Below, in pieces: positions 11,914 through 21,353 of a DNA stretch of 64,000 bases. Each line of letters begins with the position of its first letter. Position 1 is the stretch's first letter. Origin of the DNA: Prochlorococcus marinus CUG1415 (GTDB taxonomy: Bacteria > Cyanobacteriota > Cyanobacteriia > PCC-6307 > Cyanobiaceae). The notes under the pieces were generated by a model. It ran no database searches. It had not been told where the DNA came from and was given only the letters and a program-made list of their open reading frames with translations. The stretch is taken from the NCBI RefSeq assembly GCF_017696015.1, contig NZ_JAAORL010000002.1, forward strand, positions 434,001 to 498,000, in the 5' to 3' direction. A program made the translations under genes and the position numbers.

Positions 11914-13005
11914 ATGAAATCAGTTAATACTTGGAATTTAACGAATAATAAACTTCATCAATTATTCAAAGACAATAATGAATTTATTGCAATTACAGTC
12001 AGGGGTAATACTTGGGAGCCAATAACAAGATGGCTAAAATTCGATTCAAGAGTTTTTAGAGAAACCACCAGCAAAGCAAGAATAACCTTATGCGATATTG
12101 AGTCTCTGGCAGAAATTTACAATTATAGATCTATTAGATGGAAAGCTAAAAAATTAACACCTTTGCCAACTAAACTAATTCCAAGATCTTTAAAAAATAT
12201 TTTTCGCAAACTACCTATAATAAAACAACTTGCATACGAACTAGAAATATTTTTTTATAAATATAATGCAAATACTTCGGATCATTTAATATCAATAGTC
12301 ATTCCTGCGAGAAATGAGGAAGGTAATAAAAAACTTTTAATAAATGCACTAAATAAATTCAAAAAAATACCCAATAACTTAGAAATTATATTTGTTGAAG
12401 GTAATAGCAGTGATAATACATATAAAATTTTGCAAGAATTAAAAGAAAGTTTCTCAGATTTCTTCAAGATATCTCTTTTGAAACAAACTTATAAAGGAAA
12501 GAAAAATGCAGTCGTAGAGGGATTTAATATTTCTAAAGGTCAAACCCTTGCCATAATTGATAGTGATTTCACTGTAGATATTGATGACAGTATTGCAGCA
12601 ATAATGGAATCAACTAAAAATGAAAATATACTAATTAATTGTGCCCGCACAACTTTCCCAATGGAAAAAGATGCAATGAGATGGGCCAATTACATCGGAA
12701 ATAGACTCTTCGCAATATTTTTATCAATTCTCATTAATAAGCCAGTTTCAGATTCACTTTGTGGAACAAAAGTTTTTTCAAGAAAATTCTTTAGACTTAT
12801 GAAGCAAAATGGGAGTTGGGATTCCAAGTCTGACCCATTTGGAGACTTCACAATAATATTCGAAGCAGCAAATAATAATATTAAAATACTTAATTATCCT
12901 GTTAGATATTACGCTAGACAATCTGGAGCACCAAATATATCTAGATGGATTGATGGATTAAAACTTCTGAAAGTCTGCTGGATTTATATGATTTCTGATA
13001 TTTAA
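11914..13005 (+). CDS. Family 2 glycosyltransferase with N-terminal extension
   Basis: A 363-residue protein. The GT2 domain starts near residue 125 with ISIVIPARNEEGN, continues with VEGNSSDNTY and KGKKNAVVEGF, and has the metal/nucleotide-sugar motif IDSDF at 215-219, as in dolichyl-phosphate-mannose-synthase-like enzymes. The first 120 residues are a charged extension I do not recognise, and no C-terminal membrane helix is evident. It may supply a polyprenyl-phosphate sugar to the ArnT-like enzyme encoded just upstream; this is inferred from adjacency only. Confidence 0.87.
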   Translation: MKSVNTWNLTNNKLHQLFKDNNEFIAITVRGNTWEPITRWLKFDSRVFRETTSKARITLCDIESLAEIYNYRSIRWKAKKLTPLPTKLIPRSLKNIFRKLPIIKQLAYELEIFFYKYNANTSDHLISIVIPARNEEGNKKLLINALNKFKKIPNNLEIIFVEGNSSDNTYKILQELKESFSDFFKISLLKQTYKGKKNAVVEGFNISKGQTLAIIDSDFTVDIDDSIAAIMESTKNENILINCARTTFPMEKDAMRWANYIGNRLFAIFLSILINKPVSDSLCGTKVFSRKFFRLMKQNGSWDSKSDPFGDFTIIFEAANNNIKILNYPVRYYARQSGAPNISRWIDGLKLLKVCWIYMISDI

Positions 13006-13082
13006 ATTTATATAAATTTTCAGTAGTATTTTCTAAAGATTTTTAATTTCGCCAAATTAGTAATAAAGTAGTTAGATTCTTA

Positions 13083-14732
13083 ATGAAAATAAATTCATTA
13101 GAATTTCATGGCATGGATTTTAATTTCGGTTTCAAAAAGTTAAATAAAAAAAATTTCCGCAGAAAGCAGTATGGCAAAATTCTTACTGTAAGACTTCCAT
13201 GTAATCCAATATTTCCAATAGGTCCTATTTATTTGGCTGACCATATTCATAAATGTTTCCCCAATATTGAACAGCAATTTCTTGATCTAGCAATAATTCC
13301 ATCTAATAAAGTTTCCAAACTCTTAACTAGAAAAATTGATCAATTTAGACCTCATCTAATTATTTTTTCATGGAGAGATATACAAATTTATGCACCTGTA
13401 GATGGTAGAAGTGGAAATCCCCTACAAAACTCTTTTGAGGTTTTTTATTCAAAAAATATCCTCAAAAAAATTAGAGGTTCTTGGGGAGGATTAAAATTAA
13501 TTGCATCCCATTATGGAGAGATATACAGAAATACTTCTTTAGTTAAGAATGGACTTAAAAGAGCACAAAAATACAACAAAGATGTAAAAGTAATTTTAGG
13601 AGGTGGAGCTGTTAGTGTTTTCTATGAACAATTAGGCAATCTACTTCCAAAAGGAACCGTTATTTCTGTTGGAGAAGGAGAAAATCTCATAGAGAAAATT
13701 ATTAAGAATGATTCAATAGAGGAAGAAAGATGTTATCTTGCTGGACAGAAACCTCGTAACAAATTAATCCATGAACAACCATCGGAAACAATAAAAACTG
13801 CTTGCAACTATAAATACATCGAATCCATATGGCCAGAATTCAATTGGTATATAGAAGGTGGAGATTATTATGTAGGGGTACAAACAAAAAGAGGTTGTCC
13901 TCATAATTGTTGTTTCTGTGTTTATACAGTTGTAGAGGGCAAACAGGTTCGTGTTAATAATGTCGATGAAGTAATCAAAGAAATGAAGCAATTATATGAT
14001 CTTGGAGTTAGGGGATTTTGGTTCACAGATGCGCAGTTTATTCCAACCAAAAAACACATTAAAGATGCAAAAATACTATTGCAAGCTATTAAAAATCAAG
14101 GTTGGAACGATATCAATTGGGCTGCATATATCAGAGCGGATAATATTGATGCTGATCTTGCTCAGCTTATGGTCGATACAGGTATGAGTTATTTTGAAAT
14201 AGGCATCACTTCAGGATCTCAAGAACTTGTTAGAAAAATGAGATTAGCATATGACCTCGAAACTGTATTAAAGAATTGCAGAATGCTAGTCAAATCAGGT
14301 TTCAAGAATCATGTGTCAGTTAATTATTCTTTTAATGTTTTTGATGAAACGCCAAGCACGATAAGACAAACTATTGCTTACCATAGAGAATTAGAAAATA
14401 TTTTTGGGAAAGGCTTAGTTGACCCAGCTATATTCTTTATAGGATTACAACCTCATACTCTTCTTGAGAAGTACGCCTTAGATAATAAAATTTTGAAGCC
14501 GAATTATAATCCAATGAGCATGATGCCTTGGACAGCAAGAAAACTTTTATGGAACCCAGGATCTTTAGGGGAAAAACTTGGTCAAGTTTGCTTAGAAGCC
14601 TTTGATAACAAAGAAGATGAATTTGGTAAAACAGTTATTAACATTCTGGAGCGAGAATATGGTAAGTCCTCCTTAAAAGAATCCTTAAAAGTTCGTCCTT
14701 TATCGGAAAGAAAATTAGCACATTCAAAATAA
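13083..14732 (+). CDS. B12-binding-type radical SAM protein (photosystem II high-light acclimation family)
   Basis: A 549-residue radical SAM enzyme. The 4Fe-4S motif C-x3-C-x2-C is at Cys272, Cys276 and Cys279, inside KRGCPHNCCFC. The N-terminal 200 residues look like the cobalamin-binding-like domain common in this superfamily (LPCNPIFPIGPIYLADHI, PHLIIFSW, VILGGGAVSVF), though a clear DxHxxG motif is not seen. Close homologues in marine cyanobacteria carry the name photosystem II high-light acclimation radical SAM protein, recalled from family knowledge; the reaction is unknown. Oriented like the two glycosyltransferases but 77 bp away, so possibly separate from them. Confidence 0.85.
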   Translation: MKINSLEFHGMDFNFGFKKLNKKNFRRKQYGKILTVRLPCNPIFPIGPIYLADHIHKCFPNIEQQFLDLAIIPSNKVSKLLTRKIDQFRPHLIIFSWRDIQIYAPVDGRSGNPLQNSFEVFYSKNILKKIRGSWGGLKLIASHYGEIYRNTSLVKNGLKRAQKYNKDVKVILGGGAVSVFYEQLGNLLPKGTVISVGEGENLIEKIIKNDSIEEERCYLAGQKPRNKLIHEQPSETIKTACNYKYIESIWPEFNWYIEGGDYYVGVQTKRGCPHNCCFCVYTVVEGKQVRVNNVDEVIKEMKQLYDLGVRGFWFTDAQFIPTKKHIKDAKILLQAIKNQGWNDINWAAYIRADNIDADLAQLMVDTGMSYFEIGITSGSQELVRKMRLAYDLETVLKNCRMLVKSGFKNHVSVNYSFNVFDETPSTIRQTIAYHRELENIFGKGLVDPAIFFIGLQPHTLLEKYALDNKILKPNYNPMSMMPWTARKLLWNPGSLGEKLGQVCLEAFDNKEDEFGKTVINILEREYGKSSLKESLKVRPLSERKLAHSK

Positions 14733-14746
14733 TAACTTCACCCTTA

Positions 14747-15064
14747 TTAGTCTTCTTTCTCAATTGAACTAGAAATTCCTTTAGATTTTAAGGATTCCGA
14801 ATAGAATTCTGCTGGCTCTAAATCACAAACAATTACCAAACCGATACCTGTATTGTGAGCCTCTAGCATTATGGAAATAGCATCTTGCTCACTTAATTGA
14901 GGAACAACTTCTCTTAGTGAAATAGTCACATACTCCATAGAATTAACTGGATCATTATGAAGTAAAACCTTATATTTGGGAGATTTATTTTTTAATTCAG
15001 CAGGTTTCTTTTCAATCACTGCAGAGTTATTACTTAAACTTTGTTCTAACTTTATAGATAGCAT
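14747..15064 (-). CDS. clpS: ATP-dependent Clp protease adaptor ClpS
   Basis: A 105-residue ClpS. The core has YKVLLHNDPVNSMEYV, the N-degron pocket motif, and the conserved MLEAHNTGIGLV helix. ClpS delivers N-end-rule substrates to ClpC/ClpA. The first 25 residues are a variable extension. The 33-bp gap behind dapL on the same strand permits cotranscription, and the gene converges on the radical SAM gene 14 bp away. Confidence 0.96.
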   Translation of the reverse strand: MLSIKLEQSLSNNSAVIEKKPAELKNKSPKYKVLLHNDPVNSMEYVTISLREVVPQLSEQDAISIMLEAHNTGIGLVIVCDLEPAEFYSESLKSKGISSSIEKED

Positions 15065-15097
15065 TAAATTTTTTTGATTCTAAAGATTACTAAATTA

Positions 15098-16324
15098 TTA
15101 TATATTAATTATTCTTTCCATCGCAGCCATGACATTTGATCGTGAGTTAAATGCTGACAAACGAAAATAACCCTCTCCTGATAATCCGAATCCGCTACCA
15201 GGTGTACCAACGACACTAACTTTTTGAAGAAGAAAATCAAAAAAGTCCCAAGATGTCATTTGATCAGGAACCTTGATCCAGATATACGGAGCATTTTCCC
15301 CACCGTAAACTTTATATCCTGCAATCTGAAGTTTATTTTTCATAATTTTTGCATTTTCCATATAAAAATCAATTAAACCTCTCACTTCTTTTTTCCCTTC
15401 AAGAGAATATACAGCCTCTGCTCCTCTCTGAACTATATAACTTACTCCATTAAATTTAGTAGATTGTCTTCTATTCCAAAGAGGCCATAAGTCTATTTCC
15501 TCATTAGTTGAGCTGAATCCTTTGAGATCTTTAGGTATTACTGTATATGCACATCTTACTCCTGTAAATCCTGCATTCTTTGAAAAAGATCTAAATTCAA
15601 TAGCGCAATCCTTTGCACCCTCAATCTCATATATTGAATGGGGAATATCTTTATCTTGAATAAATGCTTCATAAGCCGCATCGAAAAGAATTAAAGATTT
15701 GTTGTGAAGAGCATAGTCAACCCACTTTTTCAAGTCTTCTTTAGTGATGGTTGCTCCAGTAGGATTATTTGGAAAACAAAGATATACAATATCAACTTTC
15801 TTTTTAGGTAGTTCTGGAAGAAAGTTATTTGCCTCATTTATTGCAAGATATGTCAATCCTTGATAAGTACCATTTTCGAGAGCGTACCCAGTTCGTCCCG
15901 TCATAACATTACTATCTACATACACTGGATAAACTGGATCTGTTACAGCAATTGAATTATCTTTGCCAAGAATATCTAAAATATTGCTACTGTCACATTT
16001 CGAACCATCCGAAACAAAAATTTCCTCAGGTGAAATTTTACAGCTTCTAGAAACAAAATCATTCTCAGATATTTTTTCTCTAAGCCAAGAATAACCTTGT
16101 TCAGGTCCATAACCCCTAAAACCTTCAGTTGTTCCCATATCTTTTAAAGCTCTACCCATAGCATCTCTGCAAGCTTTTGGTAATGGTTCTGTCACGTCTC
16201 CTATACCAAGCTTAATTATGTTAGAACTATTATTTGATTGAGTATATATTTTGACCCTTTTAGCAATTTCAGGAAATAAATATCCGGCTTTGAGTTTTAA
16301 ATAATTTTCGTTTACTTGAACCAC
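15098..16324 (-). CDS. dapL: LL-diaminopimelate aminotransferase
   Basis: A 408-residue class I/II aminotransferase of the DapL type, converting tetrahydrodipicolinate plus glutamate directly to LL-diaminopimelate in lysine and peptidoglycan synthesis. The PLP lysine is Lys249 in [14 protein letters not shown], and FPNNPTG (184-190) plus [10 protein letters not shown] are family marks. The start is a GTG at 16322-16324. Divergent from rne across 295 bp. Confidence 0.96.
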   Translation of the reverse strand: MVQVNENYLKLKAGYLFPEIAKRVKIYTQSNNSSNIIKLGIGDVTEPLPKACRDAMGRALKDMGTTEGFRGYGPEQGYSWLREKISENDFVSRSCKISPEEIFVSDGSKCDSSNILDILGKDNSIAVTDPVYPVYVDSNVMTGRTGYALENGTYQGLTYLAINEANNFLPELPKKKVDIVYLCFPNNPTGATITKEDLKKWVDYALHNKSLILFDAAYEAFIQDKDIPHSIYEIEGAKDCAIEFRSFSKNAGFTGVRCAYTVIPKDLKGFSSTNEEIDLWPLWNRRQSTKFNGVSYIVQRGAEAVYSLEGKKEVRGLIDFYMENAKIMKNKLQIAGYKVYGGENAPYIWIKVPDQMTSWDFFDFLLQKVSVVGTPGSGFGLSGEGYFRLSAFNSRSNVMAAMERIINI

Positions 16325-16405
16325 TTTAGATAAAAAATTTTAACCAATATAAGGATAATGGATCAACGTGCTTTAGTGGTGATTAGATGTTAAAATTATC
16401 TTAGT

Positions 16406-16411
16406 TATGAT
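16406..16411 (+). promoter_or_regulatory. Candidate -10 element for rne
   Basis: TATGAT at 16406-16411 is a good sigma-70 -10 hexamer, with a weak TTAGAT 17 bp upstream at 16383-16388. Transcription from about 16418 would give rne an untranslated leader of roughly 200 nt. In an A+T-rich genome such matches arise by chance, so this is only a candidate. Confidence 0.3.
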
Positions 16412-16428
16412 TAAATCCAAGGAAAATC

Positions 16429-16470
16429 ATGGCTATGAATTCAATTTCAAATAGTTTAAAAGTCTTCTAA
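16429..16470 (+). other. Possible 13-codon leader ORF upstream of rne
   Basis: An ATG at 16429 is preceded by AAGGA with a 5-nt spacer and opens a 13-codon frame (MAMNSISNSLKVF) ending in TAA. It lies 149 bp ahead of the rne start and just after the candidate -10. Its ribosome-binding site is better than that of many genes here, but so short an ORF can occur by chance. Confidence 0.3.
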
Positions 16471-16619
16471 AGCTTTATAGATAGCATAAACCAGTTGCTA
16501 TTAACTTTAATTTAAAAAGTAAATAATACTAGCAATAAAGAATTTCTTTCTTAAAGATAAAAAAATTAATTACTTACTTTAGATGATTTTTACAATTCAA
16601 ACCATTCAGAATCAAATAT

Positions 16620-18440
16620 ATGTCTCAGCAAATTATCATCGCTGAGCAGGCTCGAATTGCAGCACTACTCACAGATGATCGAGTTGATGAATTAATCGTC
16701 GCACAAGGTCAATATCAAATTGGCGATATTTTTTTAGGAACAGTTGAAAATGTTCTACCTGGGATTGATGCAGCTTTCATAAATATTGGTGAAAGTGATA
16801 AAAATGGATTCATTCACGTATCAGATCTAGGTCCATTAAGATTAAAAAAAGGAATCTTAGGAATAACTGAATTACTAGAACCAAAACAAAAAGTTCTAGT
16901 ACAGGTAATGAAGGAGCCCACCGGATCTAAAGGACCTAGACTCACCGGGAGTATTTCAATACCTGGAAAGTACTTGATATTACAGCCATATGGTCAAGGA
17001 GTAAATATTTCCAGAAAAATAAATACAGAAACAGAAAGAAACCGTTTAAAAGCTCTTGGGGTTTTAATAAAACCACCTAGCACAGGTTTACTATTTAGAA
17101 CAGAGGCCGAAAAGATAAAAGAAGAAATACTTATTGAAGATTTAGAAAATTTAATTCAACAATGGGATAATCTTTTAAAAGTTTCTGAGACTTCTAATCC
17201 ACCAAATTTAATAAAAAGAGATGATGATTTCTCTCTTAAAATTTTAAGAGATCATATTAAATCTTCTACTAAAAGCATAATTATCGATAGTAAATTTTCA
17301 ATTGATAGAGCAAAAGATTTTTTAACAACTTATGAATCTAATATAAATATTGAATTTCACGATAACGATTTAAACGAACATATTTTAGAAAAGTATGAAA
17401 TAAAGAAAACAATTCAAAAAGCACTCCAACCTAGAGTAGATCTTCCTTCAGGAGGTTATATAATTATTGAACCAACTGAAGCTCTTACAGTAATTGATGT
17501 TAACTCAGGATCATTTACTAGATCGGCCAACTCAAGACAAACTGTATTGTGGACAAATTGCGAAGCAGCAGTTGAAATCTCAAGACAAATGAAATTAAGA
17601 AATATTGGTGGAGTTATTGTAGTAGATTTTATTGATATGGAATCTAGAAGAGATCAATTCCAGTTACTTGAGCATTTTACTTCAGCAATAAAAGATGATT
17701 CTGCTAGACCTCAGATAGCCCAACTTACTGAATTAGGTTTAGTTGAGTTAACCAGAAAAAGACAAGGTCAAAATATATATGAATTATTTGGCAAAAAATG
17801 TTCTGCATGCAATGGTACTGGTCATATAGAAAATCAATTGAATTATGAAATATCTAATCTAAAAATAAAAAATATTGAAGAACCTCCTAAATCAAATTTT
17901 ATAAAAACTGAAGATATAGATACTTCTCAATCTACTGATAAGCAGGTAAATATAATTGAAAAGGAATTCCCTAACCCTAAGAGGCTAAATAAGGAGGATT
18001 CTTCTAATAAAAAAGAAAATGATAATGATGATTTAAAAACATTAAATTCAAAAGAAAAAAACATAATAACTGTAGATCTTACTAATGATGAAAAAATTGT
18101 TTTCAGTCAATTAGGTATTAATCCACTAATAAAATTAGGCAAAGAATATCTCACGAGCAATAATTTTGTGCGTTTAAAGGAGGTTAGTAAGGAAAAAGAA
18201 AAAAGTTTAGATAATAAAAAAACAACTGCAAAACAAGTAAAAAAAGTCTCAAAATCTAAATTAGCCGAAGATATTGAGATTAATATTGAAGCAAATGCAA
18301 ATTCTAAAGATATATCAACAATAAAAAATAATGCGGATGAAGAAGTTGTATTTGTAGATAAAAAGGATGAAATTGAACTCACAGATGAAATAAACAATGC
18401 ACGAAAAAAAAGAAGAAGATCCTCAGCAAATATTGAATAA
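16620..18440 (+). CDS. rne: Ribonuclease E/G
   Basis: A 606-residue RNase E of the compact cyanobacterial type, which initiates mRNA decay and processes rRNA and tRNA. The S1 domain is about residues 34-125, catalytic aspartates are Asp293 (VIDVNSG) and Asp336 (VVDFID), and the zinc-link CSAC is at 394-397. The tail (about 410-606) is low-complexity and charged and ends in a basic cluster RKKRRRSSA, matching the arginine-rich peptide known to bind PNPase in cyanobacteria. That peptide is encoded by the bases that also start rnhB. Confidence 0.97.
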   Translation: MSQQIIIAEQARIAALLTDDRVDELIVAQGQYQIGDIFLGTVENVLPGIDAAFINIGESDKNGFIHVSDLGPLRLKKGILGITELLEPKQKVLVQVMKEPTGSKGPRLTGSISIPGKYLILQPYGQGVNISRKINTETERNRLKALGVLIKPPSTGLLFRTEAEKIKEEILIEDLENLIQQWDNLLKVSETSNPPNLIKRDDDFSLKILRDHIKSSTKSIIIDSKFSIDRAKDFLTTYESNINIEFHDNDLNEHILEKYEIKKTIQKALQPRVDLPSGGYIIIEPTEALTVIDVNSGSFTRSANSRQTVLWTNCEAAVEISRQMKLRNIGGVIVVDFIDMESRRDQFQLLEHFTSAIKDDSARPQIAQLTELGLVELTRKRQGQNIYELFGKKCSACNGTGHIENQLNYEISNLKIKNIEEPPKSNFIKTEDIDTSQSTDKQVNIIEKEFPNPKRLNKEDSSNKKENDNDDLKTLNSKEKNIITVDLTNDEKIVFSQLGINPLIKLGKEYLTSNNFVRLKEVSKEKEKSLDNKKTTAKQVKKVSKSKLAEDIEINIEANANSKDISTIKNNADEEVVFVDKKDEIELTDEINNARKKRRRSSANIE

Positions 18441-19014
18441 AGTATCTGAAGTTGGAATAGATGAAGTTGGAAGGGGAGCAGTTTTTGGCCCAGTTTTCTC
18501 AGCAGTTGTAGTATTAACTGAAAAAAATAAACGCACTTTAAAACAATTTGGCGTGATGGATAGTAAAAAATTAACTCCAAAAAAAAGAAAATTACTTTTT
18601 CCAAAGATTTTATTACTTTCTTCAGATTATGGAATTGGGCAATCCTCAGCCAAAGAAATTGATAAGTTTGGTATCAGAGTTGCAACAGAACTCTCAATGA
18701 TAAGAGCTTTAAGAAAATTAAAAGAGGAACCATCTGAACTAATAATTGATGGACCCTTATTATTAAGACCATGGAATGGAATTCAGAAAAATATAGTATC
18801 AGGAGACTCGAAATTTACCGCAATATCTGCAGCAAGCATAGTTGCAAAAGTAACTCGCGATAATCTAATGGAAAGGTTAGAAAAAAAATACACAGGATAC
18901 TTAATATTTAAAAATAAAGGTTATGGGACTAAAGATCATCTTGCAATTATCAAAAAAAATGGAATAACTAATCTGCATAGGAAAAGTTTTTTAAAAAAAT
19001 CAAATCTTATTTAA
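18397..19014 (+). CDS. rnhB: Ribonuclease HII
   Basis: A 205-residue RNase HII, which removes RNA from RNA-DNA hybrids and single misincorporated ribonucleotides. Motifs are [13 protein letters not shown] (Asp22, Glu23), [16 protein letters not shown] and the C-terminal [17 protein letters not shown]. The ATG at 18397 makes a 44-bp overlap with rne in another frame; the conserved domain begins only near residue 18, so a later non-ATG start inside the overlap is possible. The 3' end overlaps the convergent DUF1997 gene by 15 bp. Confidence 0.95.
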   Translation: MHEKKEEDPQQILNKVSEVGIDEVGRGAVFGPVFSAVVVLTEKNKRTLKQFGVMDSKKLTPKKRKLLFPKILLLSSDYGIGQSSAKEIDKFGIRVATELSMIRALRKLKEEPSELIIDGPLLLRPWNGIQKNIVSGDSKFTAISAASIVAKVTRDNLMERLEKKYTGYLIFKNKGYGTKDHLAIIKKNGITNLHRKSFLKKSNLI

Positions 19015-19518
19015 TTCACACCAATCTAAAAAATCTTTAACTAATTGCTGTTGAACTCTTGACTTTATACCTAACAAAATCCCGTTTAATACCGAATGAC
19101 CAGTAGATTCCAAAATTTTCTTTGGTACCAGCTTCAATAGAGGGGGCTGACTTACAGATACTCCTAAAAGCGCCTCTCCTTCTAATCCAATATCAGTTGC
19201 TTCTAGATTCGCCTTCAAAATAAGATTAAAGTCATCTATTATCCCTAAACCATCCAATGTACTTTCAAGAGCACTCATTTTTAAAATTCCATCTTTATTC
19301 TCTACCGCAATTAAAACAACGGGGTTAATATCTAATTGAAAAACCTTAAAACTTGTTACTGTATACTTATACCTACCTTCTCCTTCAGGTACTAATTTTT
19401 TGGAGTCCAGCATTGCTCCAACAACTCTTTCTTCTTCCAAAAGATATTTAGAAAGATATTCTTTATTACGTGTTACGGAAAGCTCCAATTTCTGTTTAGC
19501 ATCAAAAGATAATAGCAT
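19000..19518 (-). CDS. DUF1997 family protein
   Basis: A 172-residue protein of the DUF1997 family, found in cyanobacteria and plastid-bearing plants. It has an SRPBCC-like feel (alternating strands, [43 protein letters not shown]) without catalytic motifs I can name. No signal peptide or membrane helix is seen. Function unknown. Convergent with rnhB and divergent from pheA, with 52 bp between starts. Confidence 0.8.
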   Translation of the reverse strand: MLLSFDAKQKLELSVTRNKEYLSKYLLEEERVVGAMLDSKKLVPEGEGRYKYTVTSFKVFQLDINPVVLIAVENKDGILKMSALESTLDGLGIIDDFNLILKANLEATDIGLEGEALLGVSVSQPPLLKLVPKKILESTGHSVLNGILLGIKSRVQQQLVKDFLDWCELNKI

Positions 19519-19570
19519 TTTCTATATCCCTCCAATGCTTATTTGATCTCTTTTTTTCTTCCAATTAATC

Positions 19571-20416
19571 ATGCGCAAACAAGTTGCATATTTAGGTCCT
19601 AAAGGGACATACGCAGAAAAAGCAGCTCATATATTATCAAAGCTTGCCAATTTTCAGACACCTATATTTGTACCATGTAATGGGTTACATTCGGTCATTA
19701 AATCTATAGCCTACAACAATTGTGATGCTGCTGTAGTTCCTATTGAGAATTCTGTAGAAGGTGGAGTAACCGCCACTCTAGATGCCCTTTGGAAATTTCC
19801 TGATATATATATAAATAAAGCAATTGTTCTACCTATAAAACATGCATTAATTAGTGATGGAGAACTTTCAATAATCTCAGAAGTATTATCTCATCCTCAA
19901 GCATTAGCTCAATGTTCAGAATGGCTATCTGAAAATCTTCCAAACGCAATCCCTCTTCCAACAAACTCAACATCAGAAGCTGTCAATATGGTAAAGGGAA
20001 GTAAATTTAGAGCAGCTATTGGTTCGAAATCATTAGTCCAAATTGAAGGTCTTAAAGAATTAGCCTTTCCCATAAATGATGTCCCAGGTAATTGCACTAG
20101 ATTTGTCTTATTGAGCAAAGAATCAAATTATGATTTAGCCAATATTGCCAGTTTTGCATTCTCATTAATATCAAATAAACCTGGTGCTTTACTTAAGGCT
20201 TTAAATTATATTGCAGATTTTGGATTTAATATGAGTAAGATAGAATCTAGACCTTCTAAAAGAGAGTTAGGCGAATATATAATTTATATTGATTTAGAAA
20301 TAAATAATCAAAATAATATTGAAAATCTTCTTACATTAATAAATCATTTAAAGCCCCTATGCAATAACTTTGTAAATTTTGGAAATTATTTTTCTGAAAA
20401 TGTTGAATTAGATTAA
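19571..20416 (+). CDS. pheA: Prephenate dehydratase
   Basis: A 281-residue monofunctional prephenate dehydratase, making phenylpyruvate for phenylalanine synthesis. It has the opening LGPKGTYAEKAA, PIENSVEGGVTATLD, the catalytic NCTRFVLL segment and a C-terminal ACT domain (about 195-275) with the regulatory IESRPSKRELGEYIIYIDLE block, implying allosteric control by phenylalanine. No chorismate mutase domain is fused. Ends one base before the convergent methyltransferase stop. Confidence 0.96.
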   Translation: MRKQVAYLGPKGTYAEKAAHILSKLANFQTPIFVPCNGLHSVIKSIAYNNCDAAVVPIENSVEGGVTATLDALWKFPDIYINKAIVLPIKHALISDGELSIISEVLSHPQALAQCSEWLSENLPNAIPLPTNSTSEAVNMVKGSKFRAAIGSKSLVQIEGLKELAFPINDVPGNCTRFVLLSKESNYDLANIASFAFSLISNKPGALLKALNYIADFGFNMSKIESRPSKRELGEYIIYIDLEINNQNNIENLLTLINHLKPLCNNFVNFGNYFSENVELD

Positions 20417-20417
20417 T

Positions 20418-21353
20418 TTATCCTCTACATTTATAAACTCCAAACTCCATTAAACCTGTTCTAAATGCCCAATTCATAAGAAGTATTGTTGGGATCTCTC
20501 TAATGGACTTTAATATCGCCAATGGGCCAAGAGACAAAATTGCAAAAGGTCTTCGAATCCCTTCAATAATTGAGTCGTGCCATGAAGGATTTGTATAATA
20601 ATTCCAATTATCAGATATAACTCTTCCTGCACTATTTTTATTAGTTCTAAGAATATTACCGAATTCATTAATGCTAATAAAATTAGGATGTACCCACTGT
20701 TCAAGTAATTGCTGAAGAATCAAATTCTCAAAAAAAGATGGGGGGTATGCCGAGAGATCTCTTGAGTTCCAATCAGCCATTGCAAAATACCCTCCAGGCC
20801 TCAAAGTCCTCAACATTTCATCTGCAAACTTAGTTTTGTCATTCATGTGTGCGCCCGCCTCAACACTCCAAACCGCATCAAATGAACCATCTTCAAATTT
20901 TAAATCTAATGCATCCATAACTTGGAAGTTGCAAGTAATCCCAGACGGAGTAAGTTCTCTTGCTCTTTTTACTTGAGCAGGACTAATTGTAATTCCAGTA
21001 ACGTTAAACCCATAATATTTTGCGAGAATCCTAGAACTGCCTCCTATTCCGCAACCTACATCAAGTATTCTGGAGCCTTTTGGCAATTTATCTAAACCAC
21101 TCCACTTAACTAATTCATGTACAAAATGGACTTTAGCCTTTCTAAAATCAATATTTTGTTTTCCTGAGGGATAAAAGCCCAAATGTATATGATCACCCCA
21201 CAATCTCTCAAGTAACTTATCTTGGGTCCAAGAGTCATATGCAGATGCCACTGTGCCAGAAGAAATATATTTTCTGGCATTAATTCGCCAAATGATAAAT
21301 AAAGTTAAAAGGGATAAAACCAGTAAGCAAAAAGGTAGTAGTAATTCAAACAT
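20418..21353 (-). CDS. SAM methyltransferase, probably MPBQ/MSBQ methyltransferase
   Basis: A 311-residue class I methyltransferase with an N-terminal membrane helix (about 3-23). Motif I is ILDVGCGIGGSS (96-107), with VMDALDLKFEDGSFDAVWSVEAGAHM and LRPGGYFAMADW following. The membrane anchor, the GxGGSSR form of motif I and the C-terminal region match the cyanobacterial 2-methyl-6-phytyl/solanesyl-benzoquinol methyltransferase of tocopherol/plastoquinone synthesis (Synechocystis Slr0418 type); gamma-tocopherol methyltransferase is the alternative. Its ATG directly follows the stop of the LON-domain gene, so the two are probably translationally coupled. Confidence 0.8.
   Translation of the reverse strand: MFELLLPFCLLVLSLLTLFIIWRINARKYISSGTVASAYDSWTQDKLLERLWGDHIHLGFYPSGKQNIDFRKAKVHFVHELVKWSGLDKLPKGSRILDVGCGIGGSSRILAKYYGFNVTGITISPAQVKRARELTPSGITCNFQVMDALDLKFEDGSFDAVWSVEAGAHMNDKTKFADEMLRTLRPGGYFAMADWNSRDLSAYPPSFFENLILQQLLEQWVHPNFISINEFGNILRTNKNSAGRVISDNWNYYTNPSWHDSIIEGIRRPFAILSLGPLAILKSIREIPTILLMNWAFRTGLMEFGVYKCRG

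Noticed and set aside
18107-18604. 165-codon minus-strand open frame across the rne-rnhB junction
   Set aside because: Low-complexity Phe/Leu/Ser-rich antisense of the Lys/Glu-rich rne tail; both sense genes are certain.
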